A stretch of DNA of 64,000 nucleotides from Luteolibacter arcticus (GCF_025950235.1 NZ_JAPDDT010000005.1:248001-312000), one strand, 5' to 3'; positions 46,557 to 56,531 are shown, counted from the first letter of the stretch. Translations and numbers: made by a program. The notes: generated from the letters alone by a model not told the origin.

Positions 46557-47381
46557 ATGTTTTTGCGTCGTCTGATTCCGGCCCTTGCCGCCTTGATCCT
46601 GCCGCTCACGGCCGAACCGCTGCCTGAAGGCCACTTCGTCGATTTCATCGTGGTGCCGGTGGGACCGGTGCCGCTCGCCGAGTTTGAAAAAGGAGCCGCG
46701 CCCGCAGCGGGAGGACAAGGCAGTGGCGTGCAGGTCAAGGAAGTCGATCCCACCGAGGTGCCGCCGAATGCCGTCTATGTGAAGAAGGGCAATACCACCT
46801 ACCAGATCCCGTGTTTCCTCAATGCCATCGGCACGCCGGTGCGCACGCCGGTGGCCGACACGGAGGTCACGCTCCAGATCAAAACCGGCACTGCGGTCGA
46901 TGCCATGACCAGCCTCGAGAAATGCGTGGTCCCCGCGGACGCACGCTGCGTGCTGGTGCTGCTCACCAAACCACTGGGCGAGAAAAAGTGGACCAAGCCG
47001 ACGGTCACTTTCATACCCGTTCCCCAGTCCCAGGTCCCGCAGATCCTCGTGGCGAATGCCTCGATGGCGGCCTCCTGCGGCGCGGTGTTTGAGGGCGCGA
47101 CCAAGATCCTGCTGCCTCCGCTCAAGCGCCATGTCTGGAAACCCGCGCCGGGCAAGGCCCAACCCAATGCCGCCGTGGCCCTCGCCATGAATGGCGGCGG
47201 CAAGTTCCTGCCTTCCCTCTACGAAGACCGCCTGACGCTCGCCAAAGGCAGCACCTCGATTCTCATCGCCTACGAAGTCACCGCCCAGGAGTCCTTCCGC
47301 GGCGGAAAATACGCCGCCTCGACCGTTCCCCCGGGCGAATTCCGGCCCGCCACCGAGTATCCGGAGAAGAAGACGCCCTGA
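46557..47381 (+). CDS. Exported protein of unknown function downstream of the Verru_Chthon-type gene
   Basis: A 274-residue protein with a signal peptide (MFLRRLIPALAALILPLTA) and a beta-rich mature part. I recognise no catalytic motif. It begins 23 bases after the pseudopilin-type gene and is probably cotranscribed, so it may serve the same surface structure (inference). It converges with ureC with a 14-base gap. Confidence 0.65.
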   Translation: MFLRRLIPALAALILPLTAEPLPEGHFVDFIVVPVGPVPLAEFEKGAAPAAGGQGSGVQVKEVDPTEVPPNAVYVKKGNTTYQIPCFLNAIGTPVRTPVADTEVTLQIKTGTAVDAMTSLEKCVVPADARCVLVLLTKPLGEKKWTKPTVTFIPVPQSQVPQILVANASMAASCGAVFEGATKILLPPLKRHVWKPAPGKAQPNAAVALAMNGGGKFLPSLYEDRLTLAKGSTSILIAYEVTAQESFRGGKYAASTVPPGEFRPATEYPEKKTP

Positions 47382-47395
47382 CCGCGGCGCGGGAT

Positions 47396-49117
47396 TCAAA
47401 ACAAGAAATACCGCTGCGCCATCGGCAGCTCGGCCATGGGCTCGCAGCGCAGCTCGCGGCCGTCGGCGGTGACGGTGTAGGTCTCGGGATCGACGGTGAT
47501 CTTCGGCATCGCGTCGTTGAAGGGCAGGTCCGCCTTGGTAACGGTGCGGCAGCCCTTCACGGCCACGAGTCGCTTCTGCAAGCCGAGGTCATCGAGTGAG
47601 CCGGAATCGAGCGCGGCCTGGCTGACGAAGGTGAGCGAAGTCGAGCGGATGGCCTTGCCGAAGGCGCCGAATTGCGGGCGATACATCATCGGCTGCGGCG
47701 TAGGAATCGAGGCATTCGGATCGCCCATGTTCGCCCACGCGATGAGGCCGCCCTTGAGGATTGTCTCGGGTTTCACGCCGAAGAAGGCCGGCTTCCAGAT
47801 CACGAGGTCGGCGAGTTTACCGACCTCGATGCTGCCGACCTCGTGGGCGATGCCATGGGTGATGGCCGGGCAGATCGTATACTTGGCGACGTAGCGCAGC
47901 GCGCGGAAATTGTCGGCGGCGGGATGCGACGGTCCTTCGAGCGGGCCGAACTGCACCTTCATCTTGTGCGCCGTCTGCCAGGTGCGCGTGATGACCTCTC
48001 CGATCCGGCCCATGGCCTGCGAGTCGGAGGACATCATCGAGATCGCGCCTAGGTCATGGAGCAAATCTTCCGCCGCGATGGTCTCCGGGCGGATGCGGCT
48101 TTCGGCGAAGGCGACATCCTCGGGAATCCGCGAGTCGAGATGGTGGCAGACCATGAGCATGTCGAGATGCTCATCGATCGTGTTCACGGTAAAAGGCCGC
48201 GTCGGATTGGTGGACGAGGGCAGCACGTTGGCCTCGCCGCAAACGCGGATGATGTCCGGCGCGTGACCGCCGCCAGCACCCTCGGAGTGATAGGTGTGAA
48301 TGGTGCGGCCTTTGAACGCGGCCAGCGTGCTCTCCACGAAGCCGGCTTCATTGAGCGTGTCAGTGTGGATGGCGACCTGCACGTCCAGTTCATCGGCAAC
48401 GCTGAGGCAAGTGTCGATCGCAGCGGGGGTGGTGCCCCAGTCTTCGTGAAGCTTCAGGCCGATCGCTCCGGCGAGGACTTGCTCGCGCAGCGGCTCGGGC
48501 GAGGAGCAGTTGCCCTTGCCGAGGAAGCCAAGATTGATCGGGAACGCTTCCGCCGCCTCTAACATCCGGCGGATGTTCCACTTCCCCGGCGTGCAGGTGG
48601 TGGCGTAGGTGCCGTGCGCCGGACCCGTTCCACCGCCGATGAGCGTGGTCACGCCGCTGGCAATGGCATGCTCGATCTGCTGGGGACAGATGAAATGAAT
48701 GTGCGTATCGATACCGCCGGCGGTGATGATGCAGCCTTCACCGGCGATGACCTCGGTGCCCGCGCCGATGACCATGTCGATGCCATCCTGCAGCAGCGGA
48801 TTCCCCGCGTGGCCGATGCCGACGATCCGGCCGTACTTGATGCCGATGTCGGCTTTGATCACCCCCTGCGCGGCATCGAGGATGAGCGCGTTGGTGATGA
48901 CGAGGTCGAGGCAATCGGCATCACACGCGACCGGCGACTGCGCCATGCCATCGCGGATGACCTTGCCGCCGCCGAACTTCACCTCATTGCCATAGCCGCC
49001 CTTCTCCGCCACGAGGTCGCGCTCGACTTCGATGAAAAGCTCCGTATCCGCAAGGCGCACCCGGTCGCCCACGGTGGGTCCGAAAGTGCCAGCGTAGTTG
49101 GCGCGGGTTTGGTTCAT
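47396..49117 (-). CDS. ureC: Urease subunit alpha
   Basis: A 573-residue catalytic urease subunit, full length. It has the Ni ligands in [12 protein letters not shown], the carbamylated Lys222 in GLKLHEDWG, the flap [20 protein letters not shown] with the catalytic His, and the Asp ligand region [11 protein letters not shown]. Urease hydrolyses urea to ammonia and carbamate in the cytosol. ATG 49117 is the family start. It is the last gene of the urt-ure operon, separated from ureB by a dispersed palindrome. The maturation genes ureD, E, F and G needed for Ni insertion are not in the window. Confidence 0.98.
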   Translation of the reverse strand: MNQTRANYAGTFGPTVGDRVRLADTELFIEVERDLVAEKGGYGNEVKFGGGKVIRDGMAQSPVACDADCLDLVITNALILDAAQGVIKADIGIKYGRIVGIGHAGNPLLQDGIDMVIGAGTEVIAGEGCIITAGGIDTHIHFICPQQIEHAIASGVTTLIGGGTGPAHGTYATTCTPGKWNIRRMLEAAEAFPINLGFLGKGNCSSPEPLREQVLAGAIGLKLHEDWGTTPAAIDTCLSVADELDVQVAIHTDTLNEAGFVESTLAAFKGRTIHTYHSEGAGGGHAPDIIRVCGEANVLPSSTNPTRPFTVNTIDEHLDMLMVCHHLDSRIPEDVAFAESRIRPETIAAEDLLHDLGAISMMSSDSQAMGRIGEVITRTWQTAHKMKVQFGPLEGPSHPAADNFRALRYVAKYTICPAITHGIAHEVGSIEVGKLADLVIWKPAFFGVKPETILKGGLIAWANMGDPNASIPTPQPMMYRPQFGAFGKAIRSTSLTFVSQAALDSGSLDDLGLQKRLVAVKGCRTVTKADLPFNDAMPKITVDPETYTVTADGRELRCEPMAELPMAQRYFLF

Positions 49118-49131
49118 GGAAGTAGCAGCGG

Positions 49132-49207
49132 CACTGGGAGCGCGGAATTCATTCCGCCCGAAGCACTCGATGGTCGTACAGGCGGAATAAATTCCGCGCT
49201 CCCAGTG
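49132..49207. repeat. CACTGGGAGCGCGGAAT-type inverted repeat, copy 1
   Basis: Arms 49132-49158 and 49181-49207 are reverse complements over 27 bases with one mismatch; the inner part of each arm contains GGAAT-t/c-ATTCC. The spacer is 22 bases. It lies between ureB and ureC, where it could fold in the mRNA and attenuate or stabilise the ureC segment. A related copy is at 56912-56990. Confidence 0.85.
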
Positions 49208-49223
49208 CTCTCTCGATTCATCT

Positions 49224-49532
49224 TCATCCCAAAGGCCCGTTCACCTTGTTGTTCAGCCCGTAGATCTCGCGCTTGCCTGCAAACGCGACCAAGGGCACTT
49301 CCCGCGTATCGCCGGGCTCGAAGCGGATCGCCGTGCCCGCAGGAATGTCCAAGCGAAAGCCACGGGCAGCGACCCGGTCGAACTCCAGCGCCTCATTCAC
49401 CTCCGCGAAGTGGAAGTGGCTGCCCACCTGCACCGGACGATCCCCGGTATTCGCCACGGCGAGCCTCAGCTTCTCAAGGCCGGTGTTTAGCTCGATGACG
49501 CCGTCGGGCGTGATGACTTCTCCAGGGATCAT
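49224..49532 (-). CDS. ureB: Urease subunit beta
   Basis: A 102-residue urease beta subunit. The canonical start [16 protein letters not shown] fixes ATG 49532, although the frame is open 18 codons further. [19 protein letters not shown] and GTAIRFEPG are typical. It forms the heterotrimer unit with UreA and UreC. The 73-base gap to ureA carries a heptamer array. Confidence 0.96.
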   Translation of the reverse strand: MIPGEVITPDGVIELNTGLEKLRLAVANTGDRPVQVGSHFHFAEVNEALEFDRVAARGFRLDIPAGTAIRFEPGDTREVPLVAFAGKREIYGLNNKVNGPLG

Positions 49533-49569
49533 TCTGAGATGGGGGATGAAAAGCTCCGGGCGTGAGAGG

Positions 49570-49604
49570 CATCCACGATCCACCATCTGCCATCTACGAT
49601 CTTC
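49570..49604. repeat. Degenerate heptamer tandem repeat (five units) between ureA and ureB
   Basis: Five 7-bp units on the plus strand: CATCCAC, GATCCAC, CATCTGC, CATCTAC, GATCTTC, all with ATC at positions 2-4. The periodic design is the same as the arrays before gmk and inside prlC. It fills about half of the gap between ureA and ureB. Confidence 0.85.
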
Positions 49605-49605
49605 T

Positions 49606-49908
49606 TCATCTCACTGGGTGGTGAACGGTGACCAGCTTGGTGCCATCGGGGAAGGTCGCCTCGACCTGGATGTCGTGGATCATTTCCGCGACGCCTTCCA
49701 TGACCTCGTCGCGGGTGACGAGCGTGGTGCCGTAGCTCATGAGTTCGGCCACGGACTTGCCGTCGCGGGCTCCCTCGAAAAGTTCGGAGGTGATCAAGGC
49801 GATGACCTCAGGATAGTTCAGCTTCAAGCCACGGTCACGACGGCGGCGAGCAAGGTCGCCAGCCACGACCACCAACAGCTTCTCCTGTTCGCGGGGGGAC
49901 AGGTGCAT
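49606..49908 (-). CDS. ureA: Urease subunit gamma
   Basis: A 100-residue urease gamma subunit with the family start [23 protein letters not shown] and the motifs [12 protein letters not shown] and the C-terminal [17 protein letters not shown]. It is the first urease gene of the operon, three bases after the small His-rich membrane protein gene. Confidence 0.97.
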   Translation of the reverse strand: MHLSPREQEKLLVVVAGDLARRRRDRGLKLNYPEVIALITSELFEGARDGKSVAELMSYGTTLVTRDEVMEGVAEMIHDIQVEATFPDGTKLVTVHHPVR

Positions 49909-49911
49909 GAG

Positions 49912-50190
49912 TCAAGACGCGGCGAGCAGTGCAAGCGATCCACCGAAGGCGATGACCGCGCCGATGCGGACCTTGCGGCTCTTGTTGAAGTGGAACAGCA
50001 AAACCGAAGTCACAAGCATCGCAGCCAACGCGACCTCCATCCAGCCATGCAGGTGCAGCCAATCGGCGCGGAACTGGTCGAACTCATCGTCCTCGCCCGG
50101 CGGATGATAGTGGCCCGGATGGGCGGCAGCGATGGCGGGCAGCAAGGCAAACAAGCCTAACAGCAGCTTGCGGAGGGTTTCGCGGATCAT
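49912..50190 (-). CDS. Small His-rich membrane protein in the urt-ure operon
   Basis: A 92-residue protein. A signal or membrane segment (MIRETLRKLLLGLFALLPAIAAA) is followed by a His- and acid-rich loop (HPGHYHPPGEDDEFDQ) and two more hydrophobic segments. AHPGHYH right after the signal resembles the start of HupE/UreJ-type nickel proteins, but it is only half their length, so it is at most a distant or reduced relative. Position between urtE and ureA, three bases from ureA, suggests a role in urea or nickel handling (inference). The frame is open to 50247, but that part is repeat-derived; ATG 50190 is preferred. Confidence 0.75.
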   Translation of the reverse strand: MIRETLRKLLLGLFALLPAIAAAHPGHYHPPGEDDEFDQFRADWLHLHGWMEVALAAMLVTSVLLFHFNKSRKVRIGAVIAFGGSLALLAAS

Positions 50191-50206
50191 GATGACGAAA
50201 GAAAGT

Positions 50207-50283
50207 GGGACCGGGATGGATAGGATGAATGGGATAAAGACAGGCACCGGATCCCATCCTATTCATCCCATCCATCCTAGTCC
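50207..50283. repeat. Nonamer-type inverted repeat, copy 2
   Basis: The left arm holds GGGATGGATAGGATGAAT and the right arm (50251-50283) reads, as reverse complement, GGACTAGGATGGATGGGA, matching the left arm of the copy at 1394-1481. It lies between urtE and the small membrane protein gene, inside the operon. Confidence 0.75.
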
Positions 50284-50308
50284 TGATTCTTGAAGAACAT
50301 GGCCAGGG

Positions 50309-51034
50309 TCAGACGGTGAGGAATTCCTTGATGAGTTCGTCGGTGAGGCCGGTCATCGGGCCATTGGCGGCGACACGACCGCGCTCGAGGATGCAAAAGT
50401 CATCGCCGAGCTCCTTGCAGAAATCCAAGTACTGTTCGACTAGTAGAATCGCCATCTCGCCTTCCTCGCGCAGCATCTTGATGGCCTCGCCGATCTGATC
50501 GATAATGTTCGGCTGGATGCCCTCCGTGGGCTCGTCGAGAATGAGAAGCTTCGGCCGGGTCAGCAGCGCACGACCGATCGCGAGCTGCTGCTGCTGGCCG
50601 CCCGAAAGCATGCCGCCCTTGCGCGGCAGGAACTCCTTGATGATGGGGAATAGCGTGAAAACACGATCGACTTCCTCCTTCTTCGGCTTCCGCCCTCGGG
50701 CGATGGTGCCCACGTAGAGATTCTCCTCCACCGTGAGCTGCGGGAAGATCTCCCGACCCTGCGGGACGAAGCCGAGGCCCTTGAGCGCCCGCCGTTCCGC
50801 GCTGAGACGCGAGAGCACTTCACCTTCAAGCGAGATGGAGCCATTGTCGGCCGCCATTAGGCCGGTGATCGCCTTGAGGGTGGTGGTTTTACCCACGCCG
50901 TTGCGGCCCATCAGGCAGAAGACGGTCTTTGGCCGGATCTCCAGGCTCACGCCGCGAAGGATGCGGCTGCCGCCAATCGACACGGACAGATCGCTGACGG
51001 AAAGGGTCGGGGCTTCGGTGGCTACGGCACTCAT
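50309..51034 (-). CDS. urtE: Urea ABC transporter ATP-binding protein UrtE
   Basis: A 241-residue ABC ATPase with Walker A GRNGVGKT, signature LSGGQQQQ and Walker B LLILDEP followed by TEGIQPNIIDQIG, which is typical of UrtE rather than the branched-chain amino acid LivF. It powers uptake of urea together with UrtD. It starts 10 bases after the urtD stop. Confidence 0.95.
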   Translation of the reverse strand: MSAVATEAPTLSVSDLSVSIGGSRILRGVSLEIRPKTVFCLMGRNGVGKTTTLKAITGLMAADNGSISLEGEVLSRLSAERRALKGLGFVPQGREIFPQLTVEENLYVGTIARGRKPKKEEVDRVFTLFPIIKEFLPRKGGMLSGGQQQQLAIGRALLTRPKLLILDEPTEGIQPNIIDQIGEAIKMLREEGEMAILLVEQYLDFCKELGDDFCILERGRVAANGPMTGLTDELIKEFLTV

Positions 51035-51044
51035 CGTACTTCAA

Positions 51045-51812
51045 TCAAGCGGCTTTCTTCTTTCGACCGAGGTAAACTTCGATGACGCGCTCATCGTTCT
51101 GCACCTTGTCCACCGATCCCTCGCAAAGGACGTTGCCCTGGTGGAGCACGGTGACGAGGCGGCCTTCGGAAATCTGGCGGACGAAGGTCATGTCGTGCTC
51201 GATGACGACGATCGTGTGCTTGCCCGCGAGCGAAAGCAGCAGTTCGCCGGTGCGGTGCGTTTCCTCATCGGTCATGCCCGCGGCGGGTTCATCGACCAGC
51301 AGCAGCTTCGCATCTTGCGCGAGCAGCATGCCGATCTCCAGCCACTGCTTCTGGCCGTGGGCGAGCGATCCGGCCTTGGCGTGGGCGCGGTCGGTGAGCT
51401 TGATGGTGTGGAGGATCTCATCCATGCGGACTTCCTGCTCCTTCTTCACCCGGCCAAAGAGCGAGTGAAGGATGCCGCGCGAACCGGCAAGCGAGAGCAG
51501 CAGATTCTCCCGCACCGAATGATCCACATACACCGTCGGCGTCTGGAACTTCCGGCCAATGCCGAGCCGATAGATCTGATACTCGTTCATCTTGAGCAGA
51601 TCATGCGTCTGCTCGAAGTGGAGCGTGCCACTGTCCGGCTTGGTGCGGCCGGTGATGAGGTCGAGGAAGGTGGTCTTGCCCGCGCCATTGGGACCGATGA
51701 CGGTGCGCAGCTCGCCTTTCTCAAGGGCGAAGTTCAGGTCGCGGATCGCCTGGAATCCGGAGAAGGACTTGTTGAGTCCCTCCGCGGCCAGGAGGTAATG
51801 CTGCATGCTCAT
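51045..51812 (-). CDS. urtD: Urea ABC transporter ATP-binding protein UrtD
   Basis: A 255-residue ABC ATPase with Walker A GPNGAGKT, signature [13 protein letters not shown] and Walker [17 protein letters not shown], the LivG/UrtD pattern; [11 protein letters not shown] is UrtD-like. ATG 51812 overlaps the urtC stop by four bases (ATGA); a second ATG two codons later is possible. The long open frame upstream is shadow sequence. Confidence 0.95.
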   Translation of the reverse strand: MSMQHYLLAAEGLNKSFSGFQAIRDLNFALEKGELRTVIGPNGAGKTTFLDLITGRTKPDSGTLHFEQTHDLLKMNEYQIYRLGIGRKFQTPTVYVDHSVRENLLLSLAGSRGILHSLFGRVKKEQEVRMDEILHTIKLTDRAHAKAGSLAHGQKQWLEIGMLLAQDAKLLLVDEPAAGMTDEETHRTGELLLSLAGKHTIVVIEHDMTFVRQISEGRLVTVLHQGNVLCEGSVDKVQNDERVIEVYLGRKKKAA

Positions 51813-52939
51813 TTGGTCTTCGCGGCGGAGTTGAGGAGTTCGTCTTCGGCGGCTGCCAACCTGCGGTCCTCGCGGCGGGCAATCAGTGCGCGGATCTGGC
51901 CGGGGATGCCGACGATGCCCTTCGGCATGAACAGCACCACGAGCACAAAGGAGCCACCCAGGATCAGCGGCCAGAGATCGGGAAACTTGTTGCTCGCCCA
52001 GCTCTTGAAGGCATTCACCGCAATCGCCCCGATGATCGGGCCGAAGAGCGTGCCACGGCCTCCGACGGCCACCCACACGACGGCTTCGAGCGACTTCTCC
52101 GTCATCATCTCGCTGGGATTAATGATGCCGACCTGAGGGACGTAGAGTGCCCCGCCAATGGCCGCGATCATGCCGCTGATGACGAAGACGAAGAGCTTGA
52201 AATTCGCGGCCGAGTAACCGGAGAAGAGCACTCGGTTCTCGCTATCCCGGATCGCACGCTGGATCAGGCCATAGCGCGAAGTCGTCAGCCACTTGCAGAA
52301 GATGAAGACCAGCACCAGCGTGACCGCGGACGCGATGTAGAGCATGCGCTTCGTCTCCGGCAGCCGGATGTCCGCACCGAGGATGCTGCGGAAGTCGGTG
52401 AAGCCATTGTTCCCGCCCATGTAGAGTTCATTGCGGAAGAACATCAGCGCCGCGCCGTAGGTCAGCGCTTGCGTGAGGATCGAGAAATAGACCCCCTTGA
52501 TGCGAGAGCGGAAGGCAAGGTAGCCGAAGATGCCGGCCAACAGGCCAGGCAGCAGGAAGACCATCAACGCCGCGAACGGGAACGAATGGAAGGGCTCCCA
52601 GAAGCCGGGCAGTTCCTTCCGCCCCATGAAGTCCATGAAATCGGGCAGCGCGCTTTTGTAAACGGCATCCGGCCCGATCATCAGCATCAGGTGCATGCCG
52701 AACATGTAGCCACCGAGCGAAAAGAACAGCGATTGACCGAGACAGAGCAAGCCGGTGTAGCCCCATAGCAGATCCACGGAAATGGCGAGGATCGCGTAGC
52801 AGAGATACTTGCCCCAGGTATTGAGATAGAAGTCTTCGATCACGCCCGCTGCATTGAGCGCAGGCATCCCGACCACGAGGAAGAGCGCGACGGCGGCGAG
52901 GCCAATGGTCGGAGCCTTGGCAGAGAGCGAGGTATTCAT
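51809..52939 (-). CDS. urtC: Urea ABC transporter permease UrtC
   Basis: A 376-residue inner-membrane permease with about ten hydrophobic segments, the conserved [23 protein letters not shown] block of LivM/UrtC proteins, and [16 protein letters not shown] further on. Its length and the [15 protein letters not shown] segment (here [10 protein letters not shown]) are characteristic of UrtC. The start overlaps the urtB stop by one base. Confidence 0.95.
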   Translation of the reverse strand: MNTSLSAKAPTIGLAAVALFLVVGMPALNAAGVIEDFYLNTWGKYLCYAILAISVDLLWGYTGLLCLGQSLFFSLGGYMFGMHLMLMIGPDAVYKSALPDFMDFMGRKELPGFWEPFHSFPFAALMVFLLPGLLAGIFGYLAFRSRIKGVYFSILTQALTYGAALMFFRNELYMGGNNGFTDFRSILGADIRLPETKRMLYIASAVTLVLVFIFCKWLTTSRYGLIQRAIRDSENRVLFSGYSAANFKLFVFVISGMIAAIGGALYVPQVGIINPSEMMTEKSLEAVVWVAVGGRGTLFGPIIGAIAVNAFKSWASNKFPDLWPLILGGSFVLVVLFMPKGIVGIPGQIRALIARREDRRLAAAEDELLNSAAKTK

Positions 52940-54651
52940 CAGTCGAGGCTACGGGAGCGGGTGGCGAAGAGGCCCGAGGGCTTCCACTGGAGGAAGAGGA
53001 TGATGGCACCGAGCACGAGGATCTTGCCGGTGACTGGATCACCAAGGATCTGCTGGAGCGACTGGTCGGCCATGCCGATGCCAAGCGCGCTGATCACGGT
53101 GCCGAAGATATTCCCCACGCCGCCGACCACGACGGTCATGAAGGAGTCCACGATGTAGTCCTGGCCGAGATTCGGCCCGACGTTGCCGATCTGGGAAAGG
53201 AACGCGCCCGCGAGCCCGGCGAGGCCGCTGCCGAAGGCAAAGGTCATCATGTTCACGCGCTCCGTGCGAATGCCCATGCAAGCAGCCATGCTGCGGTTCT
53301 GCATCACGGCGCGAATCAGCAGCCCGAGCGAGGTCTTGTTGAGCGTCGCCCAGGTCAGGAAGATGATCAGCACCGCGAACCCGATCACGAACACGCGGTT
53401 CCAGCCGAAGACGATGTCATTCACGGTCCAGTTCCCCGAGAGGAAGCCCGGGCTGTCCACCTGCACATTGTTCGCGCCGAAGATCAGGCGGAAGAGCTGC
53501 TGCATCACCATCGAGACACCCCAGGTCGCGAGCAGCGACTCAAGCGGCCGCTTGTAGAGGAAGCGGATGATCCCTCGTTCCAAAACCAGCCCGACCAAAG
53601 CGGCGGTCAGGAAACTCGCGGGGATCGCAATCAGGAAGTAAGCATCCCCAGCGAATCCGGAGAGGTTCCACTTCGCGAAGATGTTCTGCACGATGTAGGT
53701 GGTATAGGCACCCACCACGATGAGTTCGCCGTGGGCCATGTTGATCACGCCCATCAGGCCGAAGGTGATCGCAAGGCCGATCGCGGCAATCAGCAGGATG
53801 CTGCCTTTGGAAAGTCCGCGGAACACCGTGCCGGCGGAGTTCACGAACGAAATGTGCGAGTCGATCTCCGTCTGGGCCGCGTCGCAGGCCGCAACCAGGC
53901 TGACCTGACCGGCTTTCTCCGCATCGCCCCGCACGGTCTTGATCGCGCCTTGCGAGGCGATCGAGCCCATCGCGCCAAGCTCCTTCACGGCGACATCGCG
54001 GACCGCCGCGTCCTCGGATCGCAGCTTCAGCATCGCGATGGCCTCGGCGAGCGCGTCCTTGATCTTGCCGCTCTTCTCGGTGGCCGCGAGTTGTTCCAGC
54101 AGCGGGAGCTTCGCCAGATCCTGCTCCAGCCCCGTGTCCTGCACAGCCCGCATCCGCTTGGCGATGTCCGGGGAAGAGAGCGCGAGGCGGTCGGTCACGC
54201 CCTTCATCACGCGGCGCAGCGATGAATCGGTGTCCGCCATGTAGAGGTCATCCTTGGTCACCCGCAGCGGTGTGCCGTCTTCCGCGGTGACCGGCTTGCC
54301 GTCGGCGAGCGCCGCCATCGTGACTTTCCCGTCACCGTCCGGCTCGCCGCCCAGCAGCACCGCCAAGTTGTTCCCCGCGGCATCCTGATATTGATAAATC
54401 TCGCCCTCTTTCCATTTCGTGAGCAGCGGGACCACCTCGTCCGCGCTCGCTGTGGCAAGGGATTCCACGAGCGCCTTTTGCTGGTCCACGTCCATCAGGA
54501 CCGTGGCTTCGGCGACGATTTCCCGCGGTGTCTTGGCGGCGGGTTCTTGCGCGGAAAGCGGCAGCGAGGCAAAAAGTCCCGTCAAAAGAACAAGCCACGC
54601 GCACAGCCTGACGCCGGCAATTCCCATTCTCCCTGAAGGTGCGAGTGACAT
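52939..54651 (-). CDS. urtB: Urea ABC transporter permease UrtB with N-terminal extracytoplasmic extension
   Basis: About 570 residues. ATG 54651 is followed by a signal sequence ([20 protein letters not shown]) and a soluble helical region of about 250 residues, as known from the long UrtB form. The permease domain then begins with [33 protein letters not shown], with the hallmark INMAHGE, and later [21 protein letters not shown]. It translocates urea with UrtC. It is the first gene of the operon; the binding protein gene urtA, usually directly upstream, is absent, and a divergent phosphorylase-like gene lies there instead. Confidence 0.93.
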   Translation of the reverse strand: MSLAPSGRMGIAGVRLCAWLVLLTGLFASLPLSAQEPAAKTPREIVAEATVLMDVDQQKALVESLATASADEVVPLLTKWKEGEIYQYQDAAGNNLAVLLGGEPDGDGKVTMAALADGKPVTAEDGTPLRVTKDDLYMADTDSSLRRVMKGVTDRLALSSPDIAKRMRAVQDTGLEQDLAKLPLLEQLAATEKSGKIKDALAEAIAMLKLRSEDAAVRDVAVKELGAMGSIASQGAIKTVRGDAEKAGQVSLVAACDAAQTEIDSHISFVNSAGTVFRGLSKGSILLIAAIGLAITFGLMGVINMAHGELIVVGAYTTYIVQNIFAKWNLSGFAGDAYFLIAIPASFLTAALVGLVLERGIIRFLYKRPLESLLATWGVSMVMQQLFRLIFGANNVQVDSPGFLSGNWTVNDIVFGWNRVFVIGFAVLIIFLTWATLNKTSLGLLIRAVMQNRSMAACMGIRTERVNMMTFAFGSGLAGLAGAFLSQIGNVGPNLGQDYIVDSFMTVVVGGVGNIFGTVISALGIGMADQSLQQILGDPVTGKILVLGAIILFLQWKPSGLFATRSRSLD

Positions 54652-54869
54652 GGTGAATCTACGCAAGAGCACCCGCCGTGCCACTCCACCCCGCCGTCTC
54701 TGTCACCTCTTCCCACCCGGCTTCCGCAAAATCGGACGAGCTGGTACGGAAATCGCATCCCCGTCGCCCGGGCTCGACAAATCCGCCCGGCTAGCCCAAC
54801 CCTAACTGCGGTAGCCACCCCCCAAACCGCCACGCTATCAGCGACATTCCCTTTCATCCCGCAGCACCC

Positions 54870-56531
54870 ATGTCCGGATCCTTTCTCCCGAAACCATTCT
54901 CCCACGCCTACGAGATCGACCCGAAGTTCTCGAAAAGCGCCGTCTATTTCTCCTGCGAATTCGCGATCGACCAGATCTTCAAGATCTACTCGGGCGGCCT
55001 TGGCTTCCTCGCCGGCTCTCACATGCGCTCCGCCGCCGCACTCCGCCAGAATCTGTGCGGCATCGGCATGCTGTGGACCTACGGTTACTACGATCAGGCC
55101 CGCGGCGAGGAGCGCGAGATGGCCGTGCAGTTCCGCAAGAAGCACTACGCCTTCCTGCAGGACACCGGCATCAAGTTCCAAGTGCCGGTCCACGGCCACC
55201 CGGTGTGGGTGAAGGCGATGTTCCTCCCGGGCGATATCTTCGGCACCGTGCCGATGTTCTTCCTCACCACGGATCTGGACGAGAACGACCACCTTTCCCG
55301 AGCCATCACGCATCGTCTCTACGACAATGACCCCCTCCGCCGCATCGCCCAGTACATCGTCCTCGGTGCCGGTGGCGCGAGGCTGCTGGAGGAACTCGGC
55401 GTGGATCCCGAAGTCTGGCACCTCAACGAAGCCCACGGCTTGTCCGCTGCATTCCGCGTCTTCGAACGCACCGGAAACGTGGATGAAGTAAAGAAGCGCT
55501 TCGTCTTCACCACCCACACGCCGGAAGAAGCGGGCAACGAGAAGCACGACTTCAAGCTGCTCCATGACTTCACCTTCTTTGGCAACGTGGCGATGGATAC
55601 GATCCGCGGCATCACCGGCATCGACGGTGACGTCTTCAATCACTCGCTCGCCGCGCTGCGCCTGAGCCACCTGTCCAACGCGGTCTCGAAGCTCCACGGC
55701 GACGTCTCCCGCAAGATGTGGGAGCACTTCCCGAACATCTGCCCGATCACCCACATCACCAATGCCCAGAACGCTCGCTTCTGGAAGGACAAGGGGCTGG
55801 AGAACTCGCGTCAGGAAAGCGACATCCACACGCTCGCCACCCGCAAGCGCGAGCTGAAGGCGAACCTCTTCCAAACCGTCGCGAACCAAACCGGCAAGCT
55901 CTTCAACCCCGACGTCCTCACCATCGTGTGGGCCCGTCGTTTCGCCGGCTACAAGCGCCCCGACCTGATCACCCGCGACATCCGCCTGTTCCGCTCGCTG
56001 GTGAACAACAACGAGCGCCCGGTGCAGGTCATCTGGGCCGGCAAGCCGTTCCCCTTCGACTTCGGCGCGATCGAGACCTTCAACCACCTCGTCCAGACGA
56101 CCAAGGACTTCCCGAATGTCGCCGTGCTCGTCGGCTATGAGCTGGAACTCTCGCGCCAGTTGAAATACGGCGCGGACATCTGGCTGAACAACCCGGTGGT
56201 CACCCGCGAAGCCTCCGGCACCTCGGGCATGACCGCCGCGATGAATGCCTCGGTCAATCTCACGACCTACGATGGCTGGGTCTGCGAATTCTCCAAGGAC
56301 GGTCACAACAGCTTCATCATCCCGCCCGCCGACCCGAGCCTCGACCCGGAAGCGCGCGACCGCCACGACCTGCTCGGCTTCTACGATGCCATGGAGCAAA
56401 AGATCCTCCCGCTCTACTACGGCGATCCCGACGGTTGGTGGAAGCTGGTGCTCAACTCGATGAACGAGGTGGTGCCCTTCTTCGACTCCGACCGGATGGT
56501 CACGGAGTACTACGAGAAGATCTACGCGTGA
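54870..56531 (+). CDS. Alpha-glucan phosphorylase-like glycosyltransferase (PLP lysine replaced)
   Basis: A 553-residue GT35-like protein of the short alpha-glucan phosphorylase branch: AVYFSCEFAIDQIFKIYSGGLGFLAGSH at the N-terminus, HLNEAHG, TTHTPEEAGNEKHD, VWARRFAGYKRPDLI and NNPVVTREASGTSGM near the end. In phosphorylases the motif EASGTxxMK carries the lysine that holds pyridoxal phosphate; here the residue after Met is Thr455 (ATG ACC). Unless the cofactor is bound another way, this protein may not be a glycogen phosphorylase, but a non-PLP glycosyltransferase or a regulator. It is divergent from urtB. Similar substitutions may occur in relatives, so an error is not the first explanation. 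Confidence 0.85.
   Translation: MSGSFLPKPFSHAYEIDPKFSKSAVYFSCEFAIDQIFKIYSGGLGFLAGSHMRSAAALRQNLCGIGMLWTYGYYDQARGEEREMAVQFRKKHYAFLQDTGIKFQVPVHGHPVWVKAMFLPGDIFGTVPMFFLTTDLDENDHLSRAITHRLYDNDPLRRIAQYIVLGAGGARLLEELGVDPEVWHLNEAHGLSAAFRVFERTGNVDEVKKRFVFTTHTPEEAGNEKHDFKLLHDFTFFGNVAMDTIRGITGIDGDVFNHSLAALRLSHLSNAVSKLHGDVSRKMWEHFPNICPITHITNAQNARFWKDKGLENSRQESDIHTLATRKRELKANLFQTVANQTGKLFNPDVLTIVWARRFAGYKRPDLITRDIRLFRSLVNNNERPVQVIWAGKPFPFDFGAIETFNHLVQTTKDFPNVAVLVGYELELSRQLKYGADIWLNNPVVTREASGTSGMTAAMNASVNLTTYDGWVCEFSKDGHNSFIIPPADPSLDPEARDRHDLLGFYDAMEQKILPLYYGDPDGWWKLVLNSMNEVVPFFDSDRMVTEYYEKIYA

Noticed and set aside
54582..56399. 605-codon minus-strand ORF
   Set aside because: Antisense to the phosphorylase-like gene, which has clear GT35 motifs.
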